A stretch of DNA of 64,000 nucleotides from Pseudomonadota bacterium (lineage in GTDB: Bacteria; Myxococcota_A; Polyangia; GCA-2747355). Below, piece by piece: positions 12,449-19,858 of this stretch. The translations under genes and the position numbers were made by a program. The notes below the pieces were generated by a model, which did not search any database, was not told the origin of the DNA, and saw nothing but the letters and a program-made list of their open reading frames with translations. The stretch spans positions 186,001 through 250,000 of the forward strand of contig JADJTL010000003.1 in NCBI GenBank assembly GCA_016711215.1, in the 5' to 3' direction. The number at the start of each line of letters is the position of its first letter. Within the stretch, counting starts at the first letter, position 1.

Positions 12449-14194
12449 ATGGTGCAAGATCGTGCCGCGACCTCACTGTCGACCATGTCGGGAGGCGGCG
12501 TGAGATCCGCCGACGGTGGACTTGCCGAGCGCCTCGCTGAGCTGCGCAAGAGCTACGAGTCGCACCTCGGGGAGAAGGTCGACGCCATCGCCCAGGCGCT
12601 CGCCGGCGCGCGCGATCGCGGCCTGCTCGACGAGCTGAAGCGAGCCCACCAGCTCGCCCACCGCCTGCACGGCACCGCGGGATCCTACGGCTTCGGCCCC
12701 CTTGGCAGCGCCGCCGGCGAGCTCGAGAAGGCCATCGTCGCGCAGCTCCGCGACCCGACCAGCGACCGCCGCTGGTCGACCATCACCACCGCGCTCGCAG
12801 AACTCGAGCAGGAGGTGGTGCCCTTCCGCCAGCGACCGGCGCCGGAAGCGACTCCGGCCCTTTCCCCGCGACGCTCCGCCATCACCGGCCCCGAGCTGCC
12901 GCGCGTTGCGTCGACCTTGCTCTTGGTCACGCGCGACCAGGCGCTCCGGCTGCAAACCGGCCAGGCCGCCACCCAGGCGCTTACCACCGTCCTGACGGCG
13001 AGCGACCCCGATGGCGCGCTGCTCCAGGCCCGTACCCAACCCATCGACGCGGTGTTGCTCGATGTCGACCCGCGCGAGCCCATGGCCACCCTCGATCTGG
13101 CGCGTCGGTTGCGGCGCCTGCCGGGGCGGCTCTCCTTGCCGCTGGCCTTCCTCTCGCGGGAGACCTCGCTGCAGGCGCGCGTGGCGGCAGCCCACGCGGG
13201 CGCGTGCCTCTTTCTCAGCAGGCCCGCCAGCGACCAGGAGCTGACGACCGCGGTGCGCCAGCTCTGCAACCGCGAAGCCCGCGAGCGCGTGCGCGTGCTG
13301 CTGGTGGATGACGACCCGCACTTCCTCGAGGTGCTGCAGACCGTGCTGCGGGCCGAGCGCATCGAGGTGCATACCCTCGACGACGCCCGCCGCGTCGTCG
13401 AGGTGCTCGATCACATCGCGCCGGACCTGCTGCTGATCGACCTGATGATGCCGGGGATCAGCGGCTGCGAGATCTGCCGCGTCGTGCGCGCCAACCCCGC
13501 CTGGCAGATGCTGCCAGTGATCGTGGTGACCGCCGACGCCAGCCCGGAGCAGCGCATCGCGGCCTTCGAGGCCGGCGCTGACGACTATCTGCCCAAGCCG
13601 ATCGTCACGCAGGAGCTGCTGGCCCGCCTGCGCCTGCGCCTCGAGCATGCGCGCCTGGTGCGCGAGCGCTCGAGCCGTGACCCGCTGACGGGCGTCTTGG
13701 CCCGCCGCGCCTTCGTCGAGGCCTTTGCCGCGCGCCTGGCCGACGCCCAGCGGCGCGGCGACAACCTGGCGCTGGGGCTGATCGACCTCGACCACTTCAA
13801 GCGGATCAACGATCGCCACGGCCATCTCGCCGGTGATCGCGTACTCGCCGCCATGGGACGCGCGCTCGACGCTCGGCTACGCGACGCCGACGTCCGTGGG
13901 CGCTGGGGTGGCGAGGAGTTCATCGTGGCCCTGCCCGAGGTCGATCTGCCGACAGCCCAGACGATTCTCTGCCGGCTGAAGGACGATCTGGCGTCGGCCA
14001 CCTTTGTCGATGACGCGGGCGCGGCCTTCGCGGGCGGCTTCAGCGCCGGGATCAGCCTCTTCCCGCAGGATGGGCACAACCTCGACGAGCTGCTCGCGGT
14101 GGCCGATCGACGGCTCTACGCAGCAAAGCATGCTGGGCGAAATCGCGTCGATGCCGGGGAGCAAGAGGCGACCAGCGCTGCCGAGTCGCCCTGA
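12449..14194 (+). CDS. HPt-REC-REC-GGDEF hybrid signalling protein (diguanylate cyclase)
   Basis: A 581-residue phosphorelay protein that should make c-di-GMP. Domain order: a histidine phosphotransfer domain (phospho-His about 71 in AHRLHG); a degenerate receiver (about 152-275) that keeps Asp205 but has lost the acidic pair and the conserved Lys; an intact receiver (about 281-398) with VDDD, Asp331 in LLLIDLMMPG and Lys383; and a GGDEF domain (about 405-570) with active-site GGEEF at 487-491. An RxxD inhibitory site (478-481) lies five residues before the active-site motif, so product inhibition is expected. The ATG at 12449 has GAGGA at 12437-12441. The gene stop codon begins a 16-bp tandem repeat. 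Confidence 0.92.
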   Translation: MVQDRAATSLSTMSGGGVRSADGGLAERLAELRKSYESHLGEKVDAIAQALAGARDRGLLDELKRAHQLAHRLHGTAGSYGFGPLGSAAGELEKAIVAQLRDPTSDRRWSTITTALAELEQEVVPFRQRPAPEATPALSPRRSAITGPELPRVASTLLLVTRDQALRLQTGQAATQALTTVLTASDPDGALLQARTQPIDAVLLDVDPREPMATLDLARRLRRLPGRLSLPLAFLSRETSLQARVAAAHAGACLFLSRPASDQELTTAVRQLCNREARERVRVLLVDDDPHFLEVLQTVLRAERIEVHTLDDARRVVEVLDHIAPDLLLIDLMMPGISGCEICRVVRANPAWQMLPVIVVTADASPEQRIAAFEAGADDYLPKPIVTQELLARLRLRLEHARLVRERSSRDPLTGVLARRAFVEAFAARLADAQRRGDNLALGLIDLDHFKRINDRHGHLAGDRVLAAMGRALDARLRDADVRGRWGGEEFIVALPEVDLPTAQTILCRLKDDLASATFVDDAGAAFAGGFSAGISLFPQDGHNLDELLAVADRRLYAAKHAGRNRVDAGEQEATSAAESP

Positions 14195-14250
14195 AGCCGA
14201 ATCGTTCTGAGCCCGAGTCGTTCCGAAGCCGAGTCGTCCTGAAGCCGTGG
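14191..14250. repeat. 16-bp tandem repeat starting at the stop codon of the GGDEF gene
   Basis: Units at 14191-14206, 14207-14222 and 14223-14238, with a partial fourth to about 14250. The core is CTGAAGCCGAGTCGTT with a few substitutions. The first unit contains the TGA stop (14192-14194) of the upstream gene. The second and fourth units repeat a TGA in a different or the same frame, because 16 is not a multiple of three. It lies between the converging GGDEF and ACP genes. Confidence 0.8.
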
Positions 14251-14305
14251 CGCGTCTAGCGCTGAGGGCCTGGCGGCCCAAGGCCCGACGGGCGGCAAGC
14301 GCCCC

Positions 14306-14548
14306 TCAGGCGGCGGCCTGGTAGCGGCGGACCACCTCGGCACAGGCGTTGACGGTGGTCATGTTGGGATACTCGGTCTCGGGAATGGAAATGCTGTAAG
14401 TCTGCTCGAGTGACGACAGCAACTCGAGCAGGAGCATGGAGTCCAGCCCGAGGTCCTCAATCAGGTGCTGATCGAGCCCGATCTTCTCCGGGTGATCAAG
14501 CTCCCCGATCTCGGCAATCATCGACTGAATGGTGCTCGTGAGCTCCAT
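14306..14548 (-). CDS. Acyl carrier protein of the sphingoid-base locus
   Basis: An 80-residue acidic helical ACP with the phosphopantetheine attachment motif LGLDSMLLLELL (Ser37). It would carry the acyl chain made by the neighbouring ketosynthases and deliver it to the alpha-oxoamine synthase. Known sphingolipid-producing bacteria often encode a dedicated ACP beside serine palmitoyltransferase. The ATG at 14546-14548 has AGGAGA at 14555-14560. It lies 122 bp downstream of the oxoamine synthase gene and seems to have its own promoter (14632-14660). It is the last gene of the leftward locus. Confidence 0.93.
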   Translation of the reverse strand: MELTSTIQSMIAEIGELDHPEKIGLDQHLIEDLGLDSMLLLELLSSLEQTYSISIPETEYPNMTTVNACAEVVRRYQAAA

Positions 14549-14631
14549 CTCGGTTCTCCTCGCGTCGCTCCTCGGTGGGATCCGTCGGCGCGGCGTCCTT
14601 CGGGGCAGCCCAATCCTCGCGCCGCGCCCGT

Positions 14632-14660
14632 CAATTACACACTATCTAGCGCGTTGACAA
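14632..14660 (-). promoter_or_regulatory. Candidate sigma-70 promoter for the ACP gene, with a CACTATCTA site in the spacer
   Basis: On the minus strand TTGTCA (14655-14660) and TAATTG (14632-14637) are separated by 17 bp. The segment is clearly AT-richer than its surroundings and lies about 85 bp upstream of the ACP start. The 9-mer CACTATCTA (plus strand, 14640-14648) sits in the spacer and recurs at the promoter of the fabG-like gene, so it may be an operator. Assignment is by eye only. Confidence 0.4.
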
Positions 14661-14670
14661 GTGTCGTACG

Positions 14671-16062
14671 TCACACTCCGCCCTCCGGGCCGCCTGCTGG
14701 TGGCGTCCCGCCCAGCCGCCTCTTGGTCCAGCGCCCAACCCACTGCCCCGCCTGACCGAGCTCATGCGCCACGTACCCCACACCGGCGTTGCGCGCGCCG
14801 TCGAGCTTCGTCCGCGCCAGCCATAACGCGCGTTGCAGGTCGCTGGAGCTGGTGGCCGCCGACGCGGGCAGCACCTCGAGCATCTTGCCGATCTTGGCCA
14901 GCGCCTCGAGCGCATAGCCCATGTCGGCGCGACTGTGCGCCGCCGTGACGTTGCAGCGCAGGCGCGCCGCGCCCTTGGGCACCGCAGGGTAGACGAAGGG
15001 CAGCATGATGACCCCGGCGCCGTGAAAGAGGTAGGCGCCGAAGGTCAGCGTCTTCTCCTCGTCGCCGAGCATGATCGGCGTGACATGCGCCTCGCCCTGC
15101 CCCGAATCGAAGCCCAGCTCCCGCAGGCCGGCGCGGAAGAAGGCCGCGTTCTCCTCCAGCCGCCGGAAGTAGGAATGATCGCGCTCGATCAGATCGAGCG
15201 CCGCCATCGCCGCCTCGACCTGCCCGACCGGCAGGGAGGCCGAGTAGACGAAGGACCGCGCCTGCAGCTTGAGGTAGTCGATCAGCACGCGATCGGCGCA
15301 GACGAAGCCGCCGACCGCACCAAACGACTTGGAAAAGGTGCCGACGAGGATATCGATGTCACCGAGCACGCCCTTCAGCTCGCCGACGCCGCGCCCGGTG
15401 GGGCCGAGCGTACCGAGACCGTGGGCGTCGTCGACCATCAGCGGGGCGTCGAACTCGCGGCAGACGGCCACCATCTCGTCGAGCGGCGCCATGTCGCCGT
15501 CGACGCTGTAGAGGCCCTCGACGACCACCAGCTTCTTCTTATGCTTGGCGCTGCCGAGCACACGTCGCAGCCCGCGGACGCTGTTATGTTTGATGAAGCG
15601 AATCTCGAGCTCCGGATGCGTCCCCTTCGCCAGAAACGTGCCGTCGAGGATGCTCGCGTGGCTGAGGTTGTCGAGCACCACGGTGGTCTCGCCGTCGAGG
15701 AAGCTGGCCAGCACGCCGACCAAGGCCTGATAGCCAGTGGTGAAGACGGCGCAGGCCTCCTGGCCGAGCCATTGCGCCAAACGCCGCTCCAACGCCTCGT
15801 GCCGCACGCTGGTGGCCTGCAGCCGCGAGCTGCCCAGGCTGGTGCCAAAGCGCGCCGTGCCGGCGACCGAGCGCCGAATCAGCGACGGATGCTGCGACAG
15901 GCCAAGGTAGTCGTTGGAGGTGAAATTGATGTAACTGCCGCGCCCGATCTTGACGCGCGGCCCGATGTTCTCGAACTGACGAAAGAAGGGGAACGCCTGC
16001 TTATCCTTGGCCTGCTGCACCAGCGCCAGGAAGTCGGTCGTCTTGTCATGAAGCCACGACAC
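14671..16062 (-). CDS. Alpha-oxoamine synthase, probable serine palmitoyltransferase
   Basis: PLP-dependent fold-type I enzyme of the KBL/AONS/ALAS/SPT family, which condenses an amino acid with an acyl thioester and releases CO2. Visible motifs: FTSNDYLGL (about 47-55), NLSHASILDG with the ring-stacking His135, DDAHG (211-215) and the PLP lysine in TFSKSFGAVGG (Lys245). The first 400 residues match the family length; a further 60-residue Arg/Ala-rich tail is unusual. The substrate cannot be read from sequence alone. Serine palmitoyltransferase is inferred from the adjacent ACP, ketosynthase pair and divergent 3-ketodihydrosphingosine-reductase-like gene. GTG start with GAGG upstream; 23 bp after KS-beta. 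Confidence 0.82.
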   Translation of the reverse strand: MSWLHDKTTDFLALVQQAKDKQAFPFFRQFENIGPRVKIGRGSYINFTSNDYLGLSQHPSLIRRSVAGTARFGTSLGSSRLQATSVRHEALERRLAQWLGQEACAVFTTGYQALVGVLASFLDGETTVVLDNLSHASILDGTFLAKGTHPELEIRFIKHNSVRGLRRVLGSAKHKKKLVVVEGLYSVDGDMAPLDEMVAVCREFDAPLMVDDAHGLGTLGPTGRGVGELKGVLGDIDILVGTFSKSFGAVGGFVCADRVLIDYLKLQARSFVYSASLPVGQVEAAMAALDLIERDHSYFRRLEENAAFFRAGLRELGFDSGQGEAHVTPIMLGDEEKTLTFGAYLFHGAGVIMLPFVYPAVPKGAARLRCNVTAAHSRADMGYALEALAKIGKMLEVLPASAATSSSDLQRALWLARTKLDGARNAGVGYVAHELGQAGQWVGRWTKRRLGGTPPAGGPEGGV

Positions 16063-16085
16063 TGCAACACCTCGGTTCTTCGGCC

Positions 16086-17300
16086 TTAGGCTCGGCGCAG
16101 GACGAGCGCGGAGCAGTTACCGGCATAGCTCACGCTGTTGACGAGCACGGTCTTCGGCGCCAGCCCCGGTCGGGCCCGATTCGACACCGCGAGCTCCAGC
16201 TCGCCGCCCTCGAAGCCACAGGTCGCGGAGATCACGCCATCTTGCAAGTCGGCGACGGCCGCCACCGACTGCATCGCCCCGCTCGCCCCGTAGCTCTCGC
16301 CCCAGTACGACTTATACGCCACGATCGGCAGCGCAGACGCGCGCGCGCCAAAAACGCGATGGATCGCCGCGGCCTCGCTCCGATCGGCGACGACGGCCCC
16401 GTTGCCGGCAGCGGCGACGAAGTCCACCTGCTCCGGTCCAATGGCCGCCGCTCGCAAGGCTTGCGTCATCGCCCGCGCCAGCGTCGACGGATCGTCGGGC
16501 TCGAAAAACCCAGTCTGACCGCTGAAGGCCGAGCCTCCCCCCAGCAGCTCGGCGAGCACGGGCACACCGCGCCGCACCGCCCGCTCCCGGCTCTCCAGCA
16601 CCAGCAGACCCGTGCCCTCACCCGGCAGCGTCCCGTCGCGACGCCCATCGAAGGGTCGGAGCTGCGCGGACGCCGAACAGAAGCCGCCCTGCTGGAGCGC
16701 CAGCGCCAGGTGGGTGTTGATCGCCTCGACGCCGCCGGCGATGACGCAGCTCGCACGACCGCAGGCGATCTGATCAGCGGCGAAGAGGATCGCGTCGATC
16801 CCCGAGGTAGCGTCGTTGGCCACCGTCGTGCTCGAGTGCGGCAGCTCGAACCAGATATTGGACTGGCTGGCCGCCGCGTTGATCATCATGTTCGGGAAGT
16901 CCAGCGCGTTGACGCTCCGAAACCCGCCGCGCTGATAGGTCGTGCTGAAGGCGATCTGACTGCCGTAGCAGCCGAACGCCGTGCCGATCGCCAGCCCCAG
17001 CTCCTCGCGTGGGCCGAGCGCCGCGAGCTGCGGGCCGAACTCGAGCTGGAGGCAGCCGATCACGAAGAGACTGGCCCGCCCCTTATTGCGCAGTCCGCGC
17101 GCACCGAGCGTCGCCTCGGCGTCGAAGTCCACCAGCTCCCCGCCGACGAGCGGCGGATCGGGCGTGGCGTCGCCAAGCGTGGCCAGCGGCGCCAGCCGTG
17201 ACTCCCCTCGACGCAGGCCCCGCCGCAACGCCTCGAAGCCGAGTCCGATCGGCGTCAAGGCCGTGACTCCGGTAATCACCACATCGCTTGGCCGCTGCAC
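16086..17300 (-). CDS. Catalytically dead ketosynthase homologue (KS-beta / chain-length-factor-like)
   Basis: A thiolase-fold protein of the FabF/KS family, 404 residues. Aligned by eye to its neighbour KS-alpha without gaps around the active site, the nucleophile Cys is Ala164 (ANDATSG), the first catalytic His is Ala298 (AAAGNG) and the second is Glu335 (KSYWGES), while the structural Lys330 is kept. It therefore cannot condense. This is the pattern of chain-length factors that dimerise with an active KS in type II polyketide synthases. The gene starts with GTG only 9 bp after KS-alpha, and its Shine-Dalgarno (AGGAGA) overlaps the KS-alpha stop codon, which fits coupled translation and a 1:1 heterodimer. 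Confidence 0.85.
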   Translation of the reverse strand: MQRPSDVVITGVTALTPIGLGFEALRRGLRRGESRLAPLATLGDATPDPPLVGGELVDFDAEATLGARGLRNKGRASLFVIGCLQLEFGPQLAALGPREELGLAIGTAFGCYGSQIAFSTTYQRGGFRSVNALDFPNMMINAAASQSNIWFELPHSSTTVANDATSGIDAILFAADQIACGRASCVIAGGVEAINTHLALALQQGGFCSASAQLRPFDGRRDGTLPGEGTGLLVLESRERAVRRGVPVLAELLGGGSAFSGQTGFFEPDDPSTLARAMTQALRAAAIGPEQVDFVAAAGNGAVVADRSEAAAIHRVFGARASALPIVAYKSYWGESYGASGAMQSVAAVADLQDGVISATCGFEGGELELAVSNRARPGLAPKTVLVNSVSYAGNCSALVLRRA

Positions 17301-17309
17301 CGGTCTCTC

Positions 17310-18578
17310 CTAGGCGCCGACGAAGCGCCGCAGCAGCAGCGTCGCGCAGTTGCCGCCGAAGGCATAGGCGTTGGAAGCGATCAGCTCGGCCTGGAACGCC
17401 TGGGCGACGTTGGGCACGTAGTCGAGATCGCAGTCGGGGTCCGGCGTTTCGTAGTTGATCGTCGGCGTCAGCCAGCCGCTCCGCAGCGATTGCACGCAGG
17501 CCACGGCCTCGATCGCACTCGCCGCGCTGATCGTATGACCCACCATCGACTTGAGCGAGCTGACCTTCACCCGCGCGGCATGCGCGCCGAGCACCTCCTT
17601 GAGGATCCGCGTCTCGACACGATCGTTCTCGCGCGTCCCCGTACCGTGCGCCGAAATATAGTCGAGGTCCGTCGCTGCCACGCCGGAGCGCTCGAGCGCC
17701 TGCCGCAGCGCGATCACGCCCCCACGCCCCTCCGGATGCGGAATCGCCACGTTATGGGCATCGCAACCCAGCCCGTAATCGAGCAACTCGGCGAGAACCA
17801 CGGCGCCGCGCGCCAGCGCATCATCCAGGCGCTCGAGCACCAGCGCGCCCGAGCCCTCGGCCAGAATCATGCCCGCGCGATTGAGGTCGAAGGGTCTGAC
17901 GCGATCCGGGGCCGTCGCGCGCAGGCGATTGAAGCCGACGAAGGCGATACGCGAGAAGGCGTCACTGCCGCCAGCCAGGAGTACGTCGGCGCGGCCACAG
18001 CGCAGCAGATCGGCCGCGTAGCCGATCGCGTAGTTCCCGGCGGCACAGAGCGCCGGAAGGTTGACAATCGTGCCCTGACACTCGAAGGCAGCGGCCACGG
18101 CGTGCGCGACGCGGCTGGGCAGGCGCTGTACGAGATCGCGCGGCAGCGCGCCCCAGCCCTCGGCCAGCGTGGCGGCGACCACGTCGTCGAGGCGCGCCGA
18201 CTCGCCGAAGGATCCAAAGGAGACCGCGCGCCGCTCAGGCGCGAAGTGCGCCAGGCGCCCGCCGCCGAGGCCCGCCTGTTCGACGGCCATCCGCGCCGCC
18301 GCGACCGCAAGCTGCTCGCCGCGTCCCGCCACCGCAGCGTGGGCCGCGCTCATGAAGTCGAGCGGCTCGAAATCATCGATCTCACCGCCGACGTGGGTGC
18401 GGAGATCGGCGTGCGCAAAGCCGCGGATCTCTCGCATGCCGTTGACGCCGGCCAGCGCGGCCTCCCAAAAGGGCCCGACACCGACGCCGATCGGCGTGCA
18501 CACCCCCAGACCCGTGATCGCGATTCTCACGGGCGCCACGGGCGCGCGGGTCCCTATCGGCAGGTCGTCGATACTCAC
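17310..18578 (-). CDS. Beta-ketoacyl-ACP synthase (FabF-like, KS-alpha)
   Basis: Condensing enzyme that extends an acyl chain on ACP with malonyl-ACP. The 422-residue protein keeps the full Cys-His-His triad: Cys178 in LPALCAAGN, His311 in SAHGTGTREND and His348 in SMVGHTISAAS, with Lys343. It starts with GTG at 18576-18578, preceded by AGGAGG. It sits 38 bp downstream of the fabG-like gene and 9 bp upstream of a degenerate partner. The pairing suggests a dedicated chain-building system rather than housekeeping fatty-acid synthesis. Confidence 0.92.
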   Translation of the reverse strand: MSIDDLPIGTRAPVAPVRIAITGLGVCTPIGVGVGPFWEAALAGVNGMREIRGFAHADLRTHVGGEIDDFEPLDFMSAAHAAVAGRGEQLAVAAARMAVEQAGLGGGRLAHFAPERRAVSFGSFGESARLDDVVAATLAEGWGALPRDLVQRLPSRVAHAVAAAFECQGTIVNLPALCAAGNYAIGYAADLLRCGRADVLLAGGSDAFSRIAFVGFNRLRATAPDRVRPFDLNRAGMILAEGSGALVLERLDDALARGAVVLAELLDYGLGCDAHNVAIPHPEGRGGVIALRQALERSGVAATDLDYISAHGTGTRENDRVETRILKEVLGAHAARVKVSSLKSMVGHTISAASAIEAVACVQSLRSGWLTPTINYETPDPDCDLDYVPNVAQAFQAELIASNAYAFGGNCATLLLRRFVGA

Positions 18579-18616
18579 GTCCCGGATCCTCCTACGAGCG
18601 CCTGCTGGCGAGCCGC

Positions 18617-19378
18617 TCAGGCGCTGATGCCACCGTCGACGACGAAGACCTGCCCCGTCACGTAGCTGGCCTCGTCGCTCACCAGGAAGGCGACGAGGGG
18701 GGCGACCTCCTCGGGCCGGCCGAGCCGGCCGAGCGGCACCAGCGGGATGATTTGCTCACGCTGCTTCGGGGTCAAACCCGCGGTCATCTCCGTATCGATG
18801 TAGCCTGGGGCGACCGCGTTCACGCGCACGCCAGCCCGGGCGACCTCCTTCGCCAGCGAGCGCGTGAAGCCGACGACCCCCGCCTTGCTCGCCGCGTAAT
18901 TGCTCTGGCCCGGCACGCCGATCAGGCCCGAAACCGAGGCCACGTTGACCACCGCGCCCCGCCGCGCCCGCATGAAGCCAGGCACCAGCGCCCGACACAC
19001 ATTGAAGACCCCGCCGAGGTTGACGCCCAACACGTCATCCCAGGCGGCATATTGCATCATGAAGAGCGGCCCGTCGCGGCGTACGCCGGGGCAGTTCACC
19101 AGCGCGTCGACGCCGCCGGCGAAGCCCTTGGCCCGCAAGGCGAGGCGCTCGACCTGCGCCCGGTCGGTGACGTCCACCGCTTCGAGCTCGACCTCGACCC
19201 CGGTCGCGCAGAGCTCGTCGCGCAGCGCCTCGGCGCGCTCACGCTGGCTGTGATAGGTCAGCAGGAGGTTCGCGCCACTGCCCGCCAGCCGGCGCGCGAT
19301 GGCCTGTCCGATGCCGCTGCTGGCTCCAGTGACCAGTACACCTCTGCCCCGCAGCGAGCCCATCTTCACCGCCGCCAT
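18617..19378 (-). CDS. 3-oxoacyl-ACP reductase (FabG-like SDR)
   Basis: NADPH-dependent short-chain dehydrogenase that would reduce the beta-keto group after each ketosynthase round. Visible: cofactor motif TGASSGIG near the N-terminus, catalytic Ser in NVASVSG, the YAASK Tyr/Lys pair and the C-terminal VTGQVFVVDGG typical of FabG. The usual NNAG is changed to NCPG, which is uncommon. The frame opens with TTG at 19387; ATG at 19378 is preferred, and an ATG at 19363 is also possible. It is the first gene of the leftward locus, 38 bp ahead of KS-alpha. No dehydratase or enoyl reductase is nearby, so those steps must come from elsewhere or be skipped. Confidence 0.9.
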   Translation of the reverse strand: MAAVKMGSLRGRGVLVTGASSGIGQAIARRLAGSGANLLLTYHSQRERAEALRDELCATGVEVELEAVDVTDRAQVERLALRAKGFAGGVDALVNCPGVRRDGPLFMMQYAAWDDVLGVNLGGVFNVCRALVPGFMRARRGAVVNVASVSGLIGVPGQSNYAASKAGVVGFTRSLAKEVARAGVRVNAVAPGYIDTEMTAGLTPKQREQIIPLVPLGRLGRPEEVAPLVAFLVSDEASYVTGQVFVVDGGISA

Positions 19379-19496
19379 ACGCTCCAACTACATACCACTA
19401 CATGACGCAGCCACATGACGCAGCTCCTGGCCCCTTCAGCATGCCCTTCGGGCTGCAGGCCATCCCAGCTACGCGCCGTCTGGGCGCCCGCCTGAC

Positions 19497-19529
19497 GCCC
19501 GCCCAGCGCCCGCCCAGCGCCCGCCCAGC
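19497..19529. repeat. 11-bp tandem repeat, three copies
   Basis: Unit GCCCGCCCAGC at 19497-19507, 19508-19518 and 19519-19529, all identical. It is non-coding and lies in the divergent region between the fabG-like and KDSR-like genes. Confidence 0.85.
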
Positions 19530-19554
19530 GATAGCTCCAACCACCCTTCAACGA

Positions 19555-19594
19555 CCGTCCAATCACTATCCAAGCGCCGTCCAATCACTATCTA
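19555..19594. repeat. 22-bp direct duplication carrying CACTATCYA sites
   Basis: CCGTCCAATCACTATC occurs at 19555-19570 and 19577-19592, a period of 22 bp (about two helical turns). Each copy carries a CACTATCYA core (19564-19572 and 19586-19594). The second core is identical to the one in the ACP promoter spacer. The spacing would place two bound proteins on the same DNA face. Confidence 0.6.
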
Positions 19595-19622
19595 ACTATA
19601 TGAGATTAAAGCGCTGTTTCCA
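19595..19622 (-). promoter_or_regulatory. Candidate promoter for the fabG-KS-KS-oxoamine synthase operon
   Basis: On the minus strand TGGAAA (19617-19622) and TATAGT (19595-19600) are 16 bp apart. The -10 hexamer matches consensus at five of six positions. Immediately downstream, where transcription would start, is TAGATAGTG, the complement of the repeated CACTATCTA core. This is a typical repressor position. Read by eye; no experimental support. Confidence 0.35.
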
Positions 19623-19858
19623 TTTGCCGGCGGTCGGCGGCGAACGTATGCCGGCCCTCCCGCCCTGTCAATGACAAAAGGGCTCCGTCGCTCCGGCGCC
19701 AGTGCTCCCAGCCACGGCTAGGGCGTCTTCCCCGGGCAGCGCGGCTGGGGTCGCCTGCGCCGGCCTGCAGCGCCGCCCGCTCCAAACAGCTTTGAGGCGC
19801 CCGCGCGCCCGTGCTACGGGTCCGCAGGCGCCGGATCAACGGCAGGGAGACCGCAACC

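Larger units (their letters stand above)
19379..19858. promoter_or_regulatory. 480-bp divergent intergenic region of the sphingoid locus
   Basis: No gene is visible between the fabG-like gene and the reductase. The region holds an 11-bp tandem repeat (19497-19529), a 22-bp duplication (19555-19592) and an AT-rich island (19583-19612) that stands out from the GC-rich surroundings. It probably contains both divergent promoters. A leftward candidate is listed separately. For the rightward gene only the ribosome-binding site AGGGAGA (19844-19850) is clear. Confidence 0.5.
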
